From the NCBI GenBank assembly GCA_964036045.1, contig OZ038384.1, positions 54,905,355 to 54,969,354 of the forward strand: 64,000 nucleotides of DNA. Direction: 5' to 3'. How positions within the stretch are numbered: the stretch's first letter is position 1; each line of letters begins with the position of its first letter. A model generated the notes under the pieces. That model saw only the letters and a list, made by a program, of their open reading frames with translations. It made no database searches and had not been told where the DNA came from. Positions 41,641 through 54,800 of the stretch are shown in pieces. Source of the DNA: Eutreptiella sp. 'Long Island Sound 2002'. Lineage: Eukaryota; Euglenozoa; Euglenophyceae; Eutreptiales; Eutreptiaceae. Made by a program: the position numbers and the translations under genes.

Positions 41641-42044
41641 GGGGCTCAGTTGGGGATGAGTTATGCATTGTGATGTCTTTGTGCTTGTTTGCTGTGCTTT
41701 TTGCATGCTAAGTAATGTGTTTTTAATGTTTTTGGAAGTTTTAGAGACTCACTTGGTCAAGGTTCAAGGGGGGTGGTACTTTTTTTGGTGATGGCTCAAG
41801 TGACTGAGCGCCCGACTGAGCCGTCACTGAGCCGTCACTGAGCCCGCTCACTTAGCTCTCATTTAGCTCTCACTTAGCTACTGAGCGCGCCAAATGGCTC
41901 ATTGAGCGCTCACTGAGAGCTAATTAGGGGCTCACTCAGGGCTCTTCCCACCCTTGCCGGCCCACACTTCACCCTTTTCACACCAACATCCGTCCGCAGT
42001 TGTCACCATGTCTTTTCTCCAAGAACTTGAGCGTGCATGCACAC
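41641..42044 (+). other. Gene-free stretch with ACTGAGC/GCTCACT repeats
   Basis: Between 41795 and 41945 short units of the ACTGAGC / GCTCACTTAGCTC type repeat in both orientations, making the stretch partly self-complementary. No gene is recognisable. Confidence 0.55.
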
Positions 42045-42890
42045 GTATATGTCTGTTTTCGTGGGGGGGGGGGGGGGGGCAATTGGGGGTTTCTGGGGAA
42101 CTAACGGGTCTTTTGCCGAAATCGGCTCGGTGCGGAAAAATATCGTTCCATGGGGGGGGGGGGGTATGTGTATACTTGCCGAAAAGTGCGTGAAAAGGGC
42201 TTTCCAATGAACTAGGTCCCAGGCTCCAAGGTGCCAAGATGATGGAGATATTGTCCCTACACTTTTTTCGTTTTGGGTTCCACTTGCCGCCAGATTTTTT
42301 GTACCACGTGTGTGGACACACAAATGCGAGAGAAAATGGACCGGTGCTTGAGTGGAGCACCTTGTTGGACCGTTCTTCTTGCATTTTTGAACTAAGCACA
42401 TCAAAATACACCATCGTACTTTCTATGGTTTTTGGTTGTAGTGACGATATGTTGGAACTATGCCCGATTCTCTCCCAAACCCCAGTTGGTGTGCTGTGTA
42501 TTCTGCACGGACAGCCCAAAATCCTGGAAGCAAAACATTGCGCCCTAATTTCCGAAAAAAATATGGTCTCCTACCACCCCCCAACCCATACATATCCGAA
42601 AAGCCCTTTTCTTCGAGATTCCGAAAAAGGTATAACAAACCCCTACCTACGAAACAACATTTTCCCGGAATTCAGCCTACACCGGAATGCATGTGCAATC
42701 TATGCAACCTGCTCTGCAACGGAACAGACTGTTTCTGACCCAGGTGTGTAGAGTAACGGGCAATTTTCTCAAAAATATGGTCTCCTACCCCCCCTCAACC
42801 GAAACATCTCCAAAAAGCCGTTTTCGGTGGCTTTCCGAAAAGGTATAACATAGCCCCCCCCCCCCCCCCCTTCGGGACGCCATATTCCGA
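42045..42890 (+). mobile_element. Diverged relative of the F3 inverted-repeat element
   Basis: The left side TATATGTCTGTTTTCGTGGGG matches the F3 end TATGGGCGTTTTCGCGGGG. The right part repeats the blocks 'CCGAAAA.GGTATAACA...CCTAC.GAA' seen at 51120-51175, twice (42590-42665 and 42815-42880). It is non-coding. The termini are too eroded to set exactly. Confidence 0.55.
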
Positions 42891-42933
42891 GAAATCAGCC
42901 GACACTGGCAAAACCTGCGTTAGTTCCTCAGGA

Positions 42934-45302
42934 GTGCGCTATCAACAGGAGGTCATCACAGTACGCTTGCACCAGGGGCGGCAGAGCATGGCGAGCATCC
43001 CCATGAGCCTTGCTGGCAAGGCTCCTCAAGAGGGGTCCCAAGAGGAGGAGGTAGACCACGGCACTCTCCGCACTGCCGTGCCGCGGACCCCTGTGGAGTC
43101 GAATGCTCAATGTGGAGCCATGCGCAGTGACAACGCGCACCAGAGACCCGCAGCTGAGGGTGTGGAAGAGCCTGATGAGCTCCTCCGGGACCCCCATGTG
43201 GCGCAGGAGGAGCGCCAGCGCCCCATGCGGCGGCGTGTCGAACACCTTAGAAACGTCGAAGGCCAGGACGTGATTCTCCTCTTGACCCACGCTGCAGCCT
43301 GCGCTGGGCGAGGAACACCGGGGCAGCCGCCGTGGGGCCTGGCATGGCCCCGAATTGCCAGTCCGCAGCCAACCCCTTGCGCGCCAGGACGGCCCTGAAC
43401 CTCCGCATGAGGGGGGTCATGAGCATCCGCATGTCTTGCTGCCCTAGCGCTATGGGCCTGTACTCGTCCAGCTTGCCCGTGGCTGTGCCCTTGGGCATCA
43501 GCCAGATAATGGCCTCATGCCAGGATTCCGGGACGTCCGCACCTCGCAGGATGGCCCTGTACGCGTGCACCAGGAGCCCTTGCACCGGCTAAGGCAGCTC
43601 TGCTATGAGGGCAGCCGTGACCCGGTTGGATCCCGGAGCCTTGTCGTCCGCCATGGCCTGCTTCACGGCGTCCTTGAGATCTTGTAGGGTGTAGTCCTGC
43701 ACCGACTCTATTCCTCCGGCACTCCCCGAGGGATGTGGGCCGTGACCAGCCGCTCGAGGGCCGGTAGGTTCACTAGCCGCTTGGCGTACAGTGCCTCCCA
43801 GTACCTCTGGACCTCGCCGATGACGTCCGAAGCCTCCATGAGCACCTTCTCCGACTCCCGGACGCGCACGGACCACAGGCCTGACGGGGCATAGTTCACC
43901 ACGCTGATGGCCCCCCGGATTGCTGTCCATCGGAGTTGCAGGTCCGGCACCCTGCCCCGCCAATGGTCCTTTATGCACCTGCGCCTGTTGCTCCTGAGGA
44001 CACCCCGCAGCTCCTCCACGTGAGTCTCAAGCTCATGGAGCTGCTGGTCCAAAGCAGCGTGCAGGTCCTCCACCGTGGCGGGGGACAAGTCGGGGTCCAC
44101 CCGTCGGAGGTGCCGCAGCAAGGCAGTCGCTTCCTAGGAGTGGAGCCCGGCCGTCGCCGCGTCCCGTTCCCACAGCTCATGGGCGCACCACGCCAGGGCC
44201 TGCTGATCCGAGAGGACCTGGGCTTGAGACGCCTCCGTCTCCGCCTGCCCATACGGATACTGCGGGTCCATGCCGGAAGGCATGCGCACCCCCGTTACCC
44301 TGGAAACGTCATCGCGGAAGGCGTAGAGCAGGTCGAAGACCGTTTGCACTTCCGACGTGCCCATGGTGGCAGTGTCCTGGTCCGACGAGAGCCACGCCTG
44401 CAGCGTCCAGTCCTCACAGGCCTTCTGCAGCACTGCCGCCGCCGCCTCACGAACCCCCGGGGAGTCCGGGCGTATGGCATGCAGCCTGCCTTGGCCGTGC
44501 GAGTAGGCCATCCTGGTGACCCTCTCTTTGCCAGCCACCGCCAGCGGGATGTCGAGGACCACAAGCCATGGTCAGACCCCAGTGACGCACGAGACCGTCC
44601 CGACGCTAGGTGCGGGCGCTCACGCACCGCCCACGGGACCAGCGGCGAGTTGAGCAGGAAGGAGTCCTGTCGATGCCCTGCCCTCGAGGGCCGCCTGTCC
44701 TCCTCCGCCGCCGCCGCGCCCGCCCTGTGGAACCCGCATTGCTCCCACAAGGCCTGGAACCTCTTCGGGGTGGGGTGTCCCGGGGACTCCAACCACACGT
44801 TGAAGTCCCCTCCGAGGAGCACGGCGCTTGTGCCTCCCGCGCTTTTGGCCGCCGCATACATGGCCACGTCAGCCCAAAAGGACGCCTTAGACGGCCACGA
44901 GTCGCCACCACTGCCTGGGCCGTGGACGTTGATGACCGTGGGGGTGCCACCCGCGGTCACCACATCAAGGGCCATGGCCTTGCCCGGCACGATGTCCACG
45001 ACGTCGCGAACTTCCTCCGCAGCGAACACGTCCGCCCGAAGGGCAATCAAGAGTCCGCCGCGCACCGCCGCCGCCGACGCCGCCTGGGCATCCACCCCCG
45101 GGAATGCATGATACCCATGGTGACGCCACTGATTCTCAGAGTGCACCACGCCTTGGGGTTCCTGCAGGCCCATCTCCTGGAAGAGGCCCAGGATGGCACC
45201 CTCGGCCTGCATAATGCCCGCCGCCACCGCCTCACCGTCGAGCATACCCGGGGCTACTGGTACGCCGCCCCCCCGCATCGAGCCCTGGACGTTCCACGAC
45301 AT
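42934..45302 (-). pseudogene. LINE copy 1 ORF2: endonuclease and start of RT
   Basis: The endonuclease starts MSWNVQGSMRGGGVPVAPGM at 45302 and has AVLLGGDFNVWLES and GSDHG. A frame change follows the DH motif. The linker and RT continue in several frames to 42934, with DKAPGSNRV, EYRPIAL, FDVSKVFDTPPHGAL and AYCDDLLLIAHS. Relative to copy 2 there are substitutions such as KAFDTA to KVFDTP and loss of the RQG motif (RHG). It is inactive. Confidence 0.8.
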
Positions 45303-47196
45303 CGCCGCCCAGGTGTCGGAGGCGGGGCCCCTTCACGGCTGCGCCGCCGGAACAGGGCCCCCGCTGGATCCGGGTCATTGGATGGAGGGGGACCACCCGC
45401 ACCCGGCGCGGGCGGCCGGTGAGACGACCCCTGCCCCCGCCGGTCACCGCCTAACGGGGCCGCCGCCGGCCTCGATCCAACACACATAGCGGCCAATCCC
45501 GCGGCTCCACTGCCAGACGCACTTGCCCCCGTGCTCCCCGTAGAAAATGATGCCGCAGACCCATCCGCCCCACTCTGTGCTGCCGACTGTGATGCCCCTT
45601 GCCCCCCGGCTGGATGGGCCCCCGTGGGCAACGCGGGTGTTCTTGACCTTGCTTGGGCCGATGCGAAAGGCCCCGCTTGGCCTCCGGGCATAACGCCGCT
45701 GATGGCCATCGCCTGGTCCCGTTGAGCTAAGTCAGCCCCATGATCCCGCAGCAGGTGGTCCAGCAGGTCCCTAGGGTGGAGGTGGGTGGGCCAGCAGTGC
45801 TTGCCGGCTCGCCACGAGCATCGACCAGCTCCATCCAGCCAGGACCAGGGGCAGACGTTGATCTCCTTCGACCCACGTTGCTCCGTGGCCAGTTCGCCGC
45901 CGAAGTGCCGCAGCACGTACCGAATGGTGGTATAGCTGCCATACTGGTGGGAAGGGCTCTTCTTGGGAGGCGGCTTGGGCGCCGTCTTCGGAACCGGCTT
46001 TGCCACGGCGGCCGGGGGAGACGTAGGCCGAACCGGCGGCACGCCTGGCTGCTGCAACAGGTGCAGCATCCCCCCCATGGGAAACTGCTCCTCCACCCAG
46101 CGACGCCAAGCGTCGGCGAACTTCTCCCGGTCGCCCCCCACCTTCCACCTGGACGTGGAGAACGCCCGGAGCCACGGCCCCATGTTGTCCGCCATAACCA
46201 GGCGGAGGGCATCTCCTCCGCTCTGCCTGCGGAAGCGCATCGCGGCCGAGCCCACCACGGTCCCTTGGAGGTACAGCGCCGTGCCTCCGTCGCCACTCAG
46301 GGCACCAAGGTGCAGGGCCACCAGGTCGGCGGGGCGGACCGTGAGTGCCGTGCCCTCCCCGCGATCGAACACGCGCAGTGCCGAGGAGTGGGGCTCCAGC
46401 GCCACAACGACCAGCACCACGCCCGCGACCCACTGTGAAGCAGCGCCAGCGAGGCTGCCGGCCTGTTGCTGGAGGACGGCGCCGCCAGTGCCGTGGGGAG
46501 GGCCGCCACCTGACCTTGCAGCGCCCTACACATGGCAGCTGCATGCTCATCCTGCCACATGTTGCTTGGGGCTACAGGCCAGACGTCATGCCCCTGGACC
46601 ATTGGTGGTTGCGTCACCTCCACGAACACAGCCACCGCTTGTGGGATGTCCCCGGTCGTGCACCTGTGCGCCCTGCGTACCGGGCCCAGTGACCGGAGGC
46701 ACTCCTTGAACACCCTGTAGCACGTCGGGCCCCTGGGCTGCTGCCTCCTGAGCCGGCACGCGGTGACGACGACCCATTCCAGTCCCCCTGCTTCCGACGG
46801 AACACAGGCCCAATACTCCGCCCCTTCCAACACTGCCAGCTGCCCCATGTCCGCCATGCCCCCCGTATGGGTGGGAGGCACGTCCTCCACGTGCAACCAC
46901 CGCCGGACATTCTCCTCCCACGGCTGGGGGCCATGCATCTGCTGCTGCTGCATCGCATCCTTCAAGTGCTGCAGGGACACTGTCATCAGCATGGACATCC
47001 CCCCATCCGCCGCGGCCATACTCAGCAGGGCATGCTGCATGCGCGCCCTGGGCAACCCCACGTGGTGTGGGACGTCCGCCACGTCCGAGGGCGTGCGGGG
47101 CGCCGGCATGGCCTGTAGCACCGCAGCGGGCAGCTCTCCCAGGGACGGCAGATGTGCGATGGGCCCCATGTCCCTGTTGAGGACCACCACCGCCAC
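45254..47196 (-). pseudogene. LINE copy 1 ORF1 with Cys/His motif
   Basis: Minus-strand frames 47196-46297 and 46420-45254 overlap at a frame change near 46420 and together read about 640 codons. There is an N-terminal globular part, a Pro-rich hinge (PPAAVAKPVPKTAPKPPPKK) and a Cys/His-rich stretch near 45800-45880 (CPWSW...C...C...H...H) that could be a zinc finger. A Gly/Ala/Ser-rich tail follows. ORF1 proteins of LINEs bind their RNA. It overlaps the start of ORF2 by about 50 bases. Confidence 0.65.
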
Positions 47197-47205
47197 CCAC
47201 CGCAG

Positions 47206-47206
<1 letters not shown>

Positions 47207-47283
<77 letters not shown>
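47207..47283 (+). repeat. (TA)n microsatellite
   Basis: About 75 bp of TA dinucleotides with one TATGTA interruption lie between the 5' end of LINE copy 1 and the first F1 element. Confidence 0.98.
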
Positions 47284-47285
<2 letters not shown>

Positions 47286-47668
47286 TCCAATCTACACCCC
47301 TCTCCCAACTCTAGGTGGCTCCACCACACGGCTCTACGGTACGTGCGAAGGGCACAAAGTGGTGCATACATGTGGTGGAAGGGGCTAAACTCGGTCAAAA
47401 CGGGCTCAAAACGGCGTCAAAACTGCGCAAATTTGGGAGGGCACCTACCGACTTGGCGCCCACGCCCCGGGCCGCCACCGGTGAGTTTTTGGCTCAAAAC
47501 TTGGATTTGGCAAGGCCACCCCCTAGGCTCTAGGATGGCTAAAGTAGAGTCAAGCCCGAGGCGATGGGAAGGTGCAGTGGCCAAAACGGAATGGTGACGT
47601 GTTGTTGTTGTTGTTGTTGTTGCTTGTTGCTTGTTGGCTAAATTTAAGGGGAGAGGGGTGTAGTAATA
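47284..47668 (+). mobile_element. F1 element, short internally deleted copy in (TA)n
   Basis: The left end carries CTACACCCCTCTCCC (47292-47306) and the right end its inverse GGGAGAGGGGTGTAG (47649-47663), with TA on both outer sides. The middle jumps from the GGTCAAAACGGG block straight to the GCGCAAATTTGGGAGGG block, so about 800 bp present in other copies are missing. It is non-coding. Confidence 0.85.
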
Positions 47669-47670
47669 TA

Positions 47671-49421
<1,751 letters not shown>

Positions 49422-49435
49422 TATGGCATAACTAC

Positions 49436-49513
<78 letters not shown>

Positions 49514-49515
49514 TA
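49422..49515 (+). repeat. F2 end fragment followed by (TA)n
   Basis: 49422-49439 repeats TATGGCATAACTACTGCA, the first 18 bases of F2. After it a TA array with one TATGTA interruption runs to the next element. Confidence 0.9.
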
Positions 49516-50252
49516 TATGGTCCATGAGAGCTTTACCCCCCCCCCCGTTTACCCCCCCCCCCCCCCTGGTGCCCCCCAAACTGCGCCAATCTTCCTCATC
49601 GAAGACGGAGTCATCGAGGTATCTATCGTCGAGCGTAGCGAGCCGTAGCGGGGTAGGGTTGGCGGGGCATACACAAGGCGGTACATACACAAGGCGGTAC
49701 ATACAAAAGGCGGTCTGTAGCAGTGCACGAGTCTTGTTATTTAGGGGGGGTGCGGGGGTTGGCCCCCGCGTCGAGCGCAGCGAGCCAAATGCATAGTAGG
49801 ACCGGCGGTGCACACACAAGGCGGTACATACACAAGGCGGTACACACAAAAGGCGATATGTAGCAGTGCAGGAGTCTTGTTATTTAAGGGGGGTGCGGGG
49901 GTGGCCCCCGCGTCGAGCGCAGCGAGCCGAATGCATAGTAGGACCGGCAGTGCACACACAAGGCGGTACATTCACAATGCGGTACACACAAAAGGCGGTC
50001 TGTAGCAGTGCAGGAGTCTTGTTATTTTAGGGGGGTGCGGGGGCTCGCCCCCGCGTCGAGCGCAGCGAGCCGAATGCATAGTAGGACCGGCGGTGCACAC
50101 ACAAGGCGGTCATATGTGGCTCCAAACACTTCCATTTCGCGTCTTCTTCGTGTCTCGAGGGCCAGAGGAGGTAAGTCGAGGCACCCCACAACCCCCAAGG
50201 GGGGGGCGTAAACAGGGGGGGGGGGGGGCGTAAAGCTCTCATGGGCCATGTA
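49516..50252. mobile_element. F4 TIR element in (TA)n, with internal tandem repeat
   Basis: The left end TATGGTCCATGAGAGCTTTAC and the right end GTAAAGCTCTCATGGGCCATGTA are inverse, each followed inward by long C or G runs. TA-rich sequence lies on both outer sides. The interior carries a 143-bp tandem repeat. There is no transposase frame. The GAGCGCAGCGAGCC and GGCGGTACACAC motifs inside are repeated, not coding. Confidence 0.85.
49660..50112 (+). repeat. 143-bp tandem repeat, about three copies, inside F4
   Basis: The landmark GGCG.T.TGTAGCAGTGCA occurs at 49709, 49852 and 49994 (spacing 143 and 142). Each unit also has AGTCTTGTTATTTA, a poly-G patch, CGTCGAGCGCAGCGAGCC and AATGCATAGTAGGACCGGC. 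Confidence 0.92.
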
Positions 50253-50370
50253 TGTATATATACATATATATATACATATACATATATATACATATATATA
50301 ACATATATATATCCATATATATATACATAACAGAAATATATATATACATATACATACATATATATACATA
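50253..50370 (+). repeat. Degenerate (TA)n / TATACA tract
   Basis: TA-rich array with frequent TACATA interruptions between F4 and F3. Confidence 0.9.
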
Positions 50371-51253
50371 TATGGGCGTTTTCGCGGGGGGGGGGGGGCA
50401 TTTCTGGGGTTTTGACGCAAAGTGGGAGGTTTTTCGGCAGCTTTCGGAATTTCGGCCCGAGGCCGGTATGGACTTTGCCCAAAAGTTGGTCCCCCCCTTT
50501 TTCGGACATGGAGAATTCAAAAATCAAGGTTTCGTGGCCCAACAAAACGGTGGTGGGGCTATCCAAGGTCCCAAACACGGGTGATTTTCAGGAAATTTGC
50601 TGCTAGTGGTCTAGCATACGTACAGGGTTTTCACCGTGCTTGGCCCGGTGCTCAAACATATCGTCACTATGGCAAATTTCCGTGGACTTGTAAACTATGC
50701 AAAATTTCATGCCGAATCCACTGGTGCGGGTCCCACCCTTCAACTCAACGATATTGTAGAGAAAATCACCAAAAACTGTTGGCAGTGTAGCTTGCAAAAG
50801 TCAAGCTACCCAGAGCATTTTGACGAAGCGTAGGCCTGCACACAGTTTTTGGTAAATTTATCCAACATATCGTTGAGTTGAAGGGTGGGACCTTCACCCG
50901 TAGATTCGGCATAAATATCTGCATCTTTTACTATGGGACTGAAATTTGCCATATCAACGACATGTTGGAGCACCGGGCCAAGCACCATGAAACGCTGTAT
51001 ACAAACCACACCAGACTGGACCGCTTATTGGAGCAGGCACCAGAACGCCCAAAAGTTCCGCCCCGGATCTCAAAAATGTCGCCACCTACCCCCCCCCCCA
51101 AACCCAGACCTTTCCGAAACAGCCATTTCTTGGAGATTTCAAAAAGGTACAACATACCTCCCCCTACGGAACGACATTTTTGAGAAAAACGGCGAGAACT
51201 GAAAAATCTCCCACTTTGCGTCGGAATGACCCCCCCCCCCCCCGTGAAAACGC

Positions 51254-51258
<5 letters not shown>
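50371..51258. mobile_element. F3 foldback element in (TA)n
   Basis: The left end TATGGGCGTTTTCGCGGGG and the inverse right end CCCCGTGAAAACGCCCATA are followed inward by a second shared block, GACGCAAAGTGGGAG. Longer inverse similarity lies inside: 50640-50780 against 50838-50985, both containing ATGCCGAATC-type sequence, CCCACCCTTCAACTCAACGA and ACCAAAAACTGT. The element therefore has long imperfect inverted arms. It has no coding capacity. It is 888 bp long, with TA arrays on both sides. Confidence 0.88.

Positions 51259-51342
<84 letters not shown>
51259..51342 (+). repeat. (TA)n microsatellite
   Basis: TA array with two TATGTA interruptions. It ends exactly where similarity to LINE ORF1 begins. 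Confidence 0.97.
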
Positions 51343-51813
51343 CTGCTGGACCACATCCAGCGGGACCATGCGACTGATCCGGCGCAACGGGACCAGGCGC
51401 TGGCCATGTTGGCTGGCGTTATGCCGGGGGGCCAGGCGGGGCCTTTCGCGTCGGCCCAGGCGGGGTCCAGAGCGCTCACGCTGCCCACGGATGCCCGCCC
51501 TGCGGCGGAGCGCGGGGCGTCGCCGTCGGAGGCACGATCTGGAGCGATTGGGTCTGCAGCACGGCGTGGGGCAGTGACTTCTACGGGGAGTACGGCGGCA
51601 AGTACATCCGGCAGGCAGGCAGAGGGGGACCCCGCCGCATCTGCCGGGTCTCAGCAGGCGACGACCGACTCGGGCGGAGGCCCACGGGGACGGGGGCCGC
51701 CTCGCCGGCCGCCTGCGCCGGGTGCGGGTGGTCCCCCTGAACTTGCTGGTGGCCCCCCTCCGTCCGGTGATCCGGATCCGGCAAGAGGCCCCGATCCACA
51801 CGTGCAGCCATGA
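51343..51813 (+). pseudogene. LINE copy 2 ORF1, C-terminal remnant
   Basis: This matches the last 155 or so codons of ORF1 in copy 1: [20 protein letters not shown], a Gly/Ala/Ser-rich region and PPAPGAGGPPELAGG, ending at TGA 51811-51813. ORF2 begins 30 bp later. The N-terminal half and the Cys/His motif are missing because of the truncation. Confidence 0.75.
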
Positions 51814-51843
51814 AGGGGCCCCGCCTCCGACACCCGAGCGGCG

Positions 51844-54800
51844 GTGTCCTGGAACGTCCAGGGCGCGATGCGGGGGGACGGCGTACCAGTGGCCCCAGGT
51901 ATGCTCGACGGTGAAGCGGTGGCGGCGGGCATCATGAAGGCCGAGGGTGCCATCCTGGGCCTATTCCAGGTGACCGGCCTACAGGACCCTCAGGGTGTGG
52001 TGCACTCAGAGAACCAGTGGCGTCACCACGGGTATCATGCGTACCCAGGGGTGGATGCCCAGGCAGCGTCGGCGGCAGCGGTGCACGGCGGGCTCTTGAT
52101 TGCCCTTCGGGCGGACGTGTTCGCCGCGGAGGAAGTTCGAGATATCGTCGACATCGTGCCGGGCAAGGCCATGGCCCTCGATGTGATGACCGCAGGTGGC
52201 ACCCTCACGGTCATCAACGTCCACGGCCCAGGTAGCGGCGGCGACTCCTGGGCGTCTAAGGCGTCCTTCTGGGCTGACGTGGCCATGTACGCGGCGGCCA
52301 AGAGCACGGGTGGCACCAGGGCCGTGCTCCTCGGAGGGGACTTCAACGTGTGGCTGGAGTCCCCGTGGCACCCCACCACGAGGAGGTTCCAAGCCCTGTG
52401 GGAACAGTGTGGTTTCCACAGGGCAGGCCCGGAACGGGAGGAGGACAGGAGGCCCACGAGGGCGGGGCACCGACTGACTCCTTCCTTCTAAACTGGCCTC
52501 TGGTCCCATGGGCGGCGCGTGAGCGCCCACACTTGGCGCCGGGGCGGTCTCCTGCGTCACTGGGGTCGGATCATGGCCCTGTGGTCCTGGACATCCCGCT
52601 GGCGGTGGCCGGCAAAAAGAGGGTCACCAGGATGGCCTACTCGCACGCCCAAGGCAGGCTGCATGCCATACGCCCGGACTCCCCGGGGGTTCGTGAGGCG
52701 GCGGCGGCAGTACTGCAGAAGGCCTGCGGGGATCGGCGGCTACAGGCGTGGCTCTCGTCGGACCAGGACACTGCCACCATGGGCACGTCGGAGGTGCAAG
52801 CGGTCTTTGACCTGCTCTACGCCTTCCGTGATGACGTGTCCAGGGTCACGGGCGTGCGCATGCCATCAGGCGTGGACCCGCGGAACCCGTACGGGCAGGC
52901 GGAAACGGAGGCGTCTTTGGACCAGGTCCTCTCGGATCAGCACGCCCTGGCCTGGCGCGCCCATCAGCTGTGGCAACGGGACGCGGCGGCGGCCGGACTC
53001 CACTCCCAGGAAGCGACTGCCCTGCTACAGCACCTCCGGCGAGTGGACCCCGACCTGTCCCCCGCCTCGGTAGAGGACCTACGTGCCGCGTTGGACCAAC
53101 AGCTCCACCAGCTAGAGACACGCGTGGAGGAACTGCGGGATGTCCTCAGGAGCAACAGGCGCCGGTCCATCAAGGACTACTGGCGGGGCAGGGTACCGGA
53201 CCTGCAGCTCCGATGGACGGCGATACGGGGGGCCATCAACGTGGTGAACTATGCCCCGTCAGGCCTATGGTCCGTACGCGTCCGCGAGTCGGAGAAGGTG
53301 CTCTTGGAGGCCTCGGACGTCATTGGCGAGGTCCAGAGGTATTGGGAGGCGCTGTACGCCAAGCGGCCAGTGAACCTGCCGGCCTTCGAGCGGCTGGTCC
53401 GGGCCCACATTCCCAAAGGGGTGCCGGAGGAGTGGAGGTCGGTACAGGACTACACCCTGCAGGACCTTAAAGACGCCGTGAGGCAGGCCGTGGCGGACGA
53501 CAAAGCTCCGGGGTCCAACCGGGTCACGTCTGCCTTCATAGCAGAGCTGCCTGAACCGGTGCAGGGGCTCCTGGTGCACGCGTACAGGGCAATCCTACGG
53601 GGTGCGGACGTCCCGGAGTCCTGGCACGAGGCCATAATCTGGCTGATGCCCAAGGGCACAGCCACGGGCAACCTGGACGAGTACAGGCCGATAGCGCTGG
53701 GGCAGCAAGACATGCGAATGCTCATGACTCCCCTCATGCGGAGGTTCACAGCTGTACTGGCACGCAAGGGACGAGCTGCGGACTGGCAGTTCGGAGCCAT
53801 GCCGGGCTCCACGGCGGCTGCCCCGGTGTTCCTGGCCCAGCGCAGGCTGCAGCGTGGGCTGGAGGAAAACCACGTCCTTGCCTTCGATGTGTCAAAAGCT
53901 TTTGACACAGCGCCGCACGGGGCGCTGGCGCTCCTCCTGCGCCACATGGGTGTCCCGGAGGAGCTCATCAGGCTCTTCCACACCCTCAGCTGCGGGTCTC
54001 TGGTGCGCATCGGCACCGCGCACGGCCCGACGCCGAGCATACGGCTCCACAAGGGCCTGCGGCAGGGCAGTGCTGAGAGCGCTGTGCTCTACCTCCTCCT
54101 CTTGGAGCCTCTCCTGCGGAGCCTCGCCTGCAAGGCGCGGGGAGATGCTCGCCATGCGGTGCCACCCCTGGTGCAGGCGTACTGTGATGACCTCCTGTTG
54201 ATAGCGCACTCCCTGCCGCAATTCCTGGAGTATGCGGCGGCGATAGCGCGGTATCTCACGGACATGGGCATGTCCCTCAAAGTCGGCAAATGCGCATATG
54301 CCAATACTGCTCGCATCCATTCGATTATGGTGTACCTGAACCCAGGGAACACGGCGGCCCCATGGGTGTGCTTACGTGCCAAGGGCACTGTGCCATACTT
54401 GGGCCTGCGCCTCGATCCCAGGGGGATGGCGACCATGAAGGAGAAACATGTACTCCGGTGTGAAGCTCTGCTGGGCTGGTGCAAGAACACGTTAGGGCCG
54501 GCGTCGGTGCCTCATGAGGTGATGGCGGCTGTGGTTGGAGGCATCGTGCGGTACGCGGCGCCCTACCTGTCCGACACGGCGGAGGCAGTGATCAAGCTGA
54601 ATACTGCCATCAAGGCTGCAGCCCTGCAATTCGAGAAGCTGCCCAAGGACCTGTCCAACGTGGCAGTGCGGTCGGGTCATGGGTTACGCTTGGCGGATGT
54701 CCAGGTTATCTGCCGAGACTCTGTCCTGGCGACCATGGCTCAGCTCACCCACCACAGGTCGACGACAGTCCGGGATGAGCTGCGGGCCATGCTCCGGGAC

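Larger units (their letters stand above)
42929..47200 (-). mobile_element. GC-rich LINE family, copy 1 (3' part missing)
   Basis: This is the same family as 51343-60536, in the opposite orientation. Copy 1 includes almost all of ORF1 and ORF2 up to the RT catalytic box, where the match to copy 2 stops abruptly at about 42929. Its 5' end lies against a (TA)n array. Loss of the 3' end is unusual for a LINE, which normally loses the 5' end, so a later deletion or insertion removed it. Confidence 0.85.

Noticed and set aside
43936-45111. Plus-strand frame of 391 codons and other long frames opposite the GC-rich LINEs
   Set aside because: They are mirror frames of ORF1/ORF2 in GC-rich DNA. The minus strand has endonuclease and RT motifs, the plus strand none.
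47152-47398. Frames with long Tyr-Ile repeats over the (TA)n arrays (also at 48.7, 49.4, 50.3, 51.3, 60.5 and 61.8 kb)
   Set aside because: They are simple translation of TA dinucleotides and have no gene context.
49675-50110. CRISPR-like regular repeats
   Set aside because: The 143-bp units are adjacent tandem copies without unique spacers, inside a TIR element of a eukaryote.
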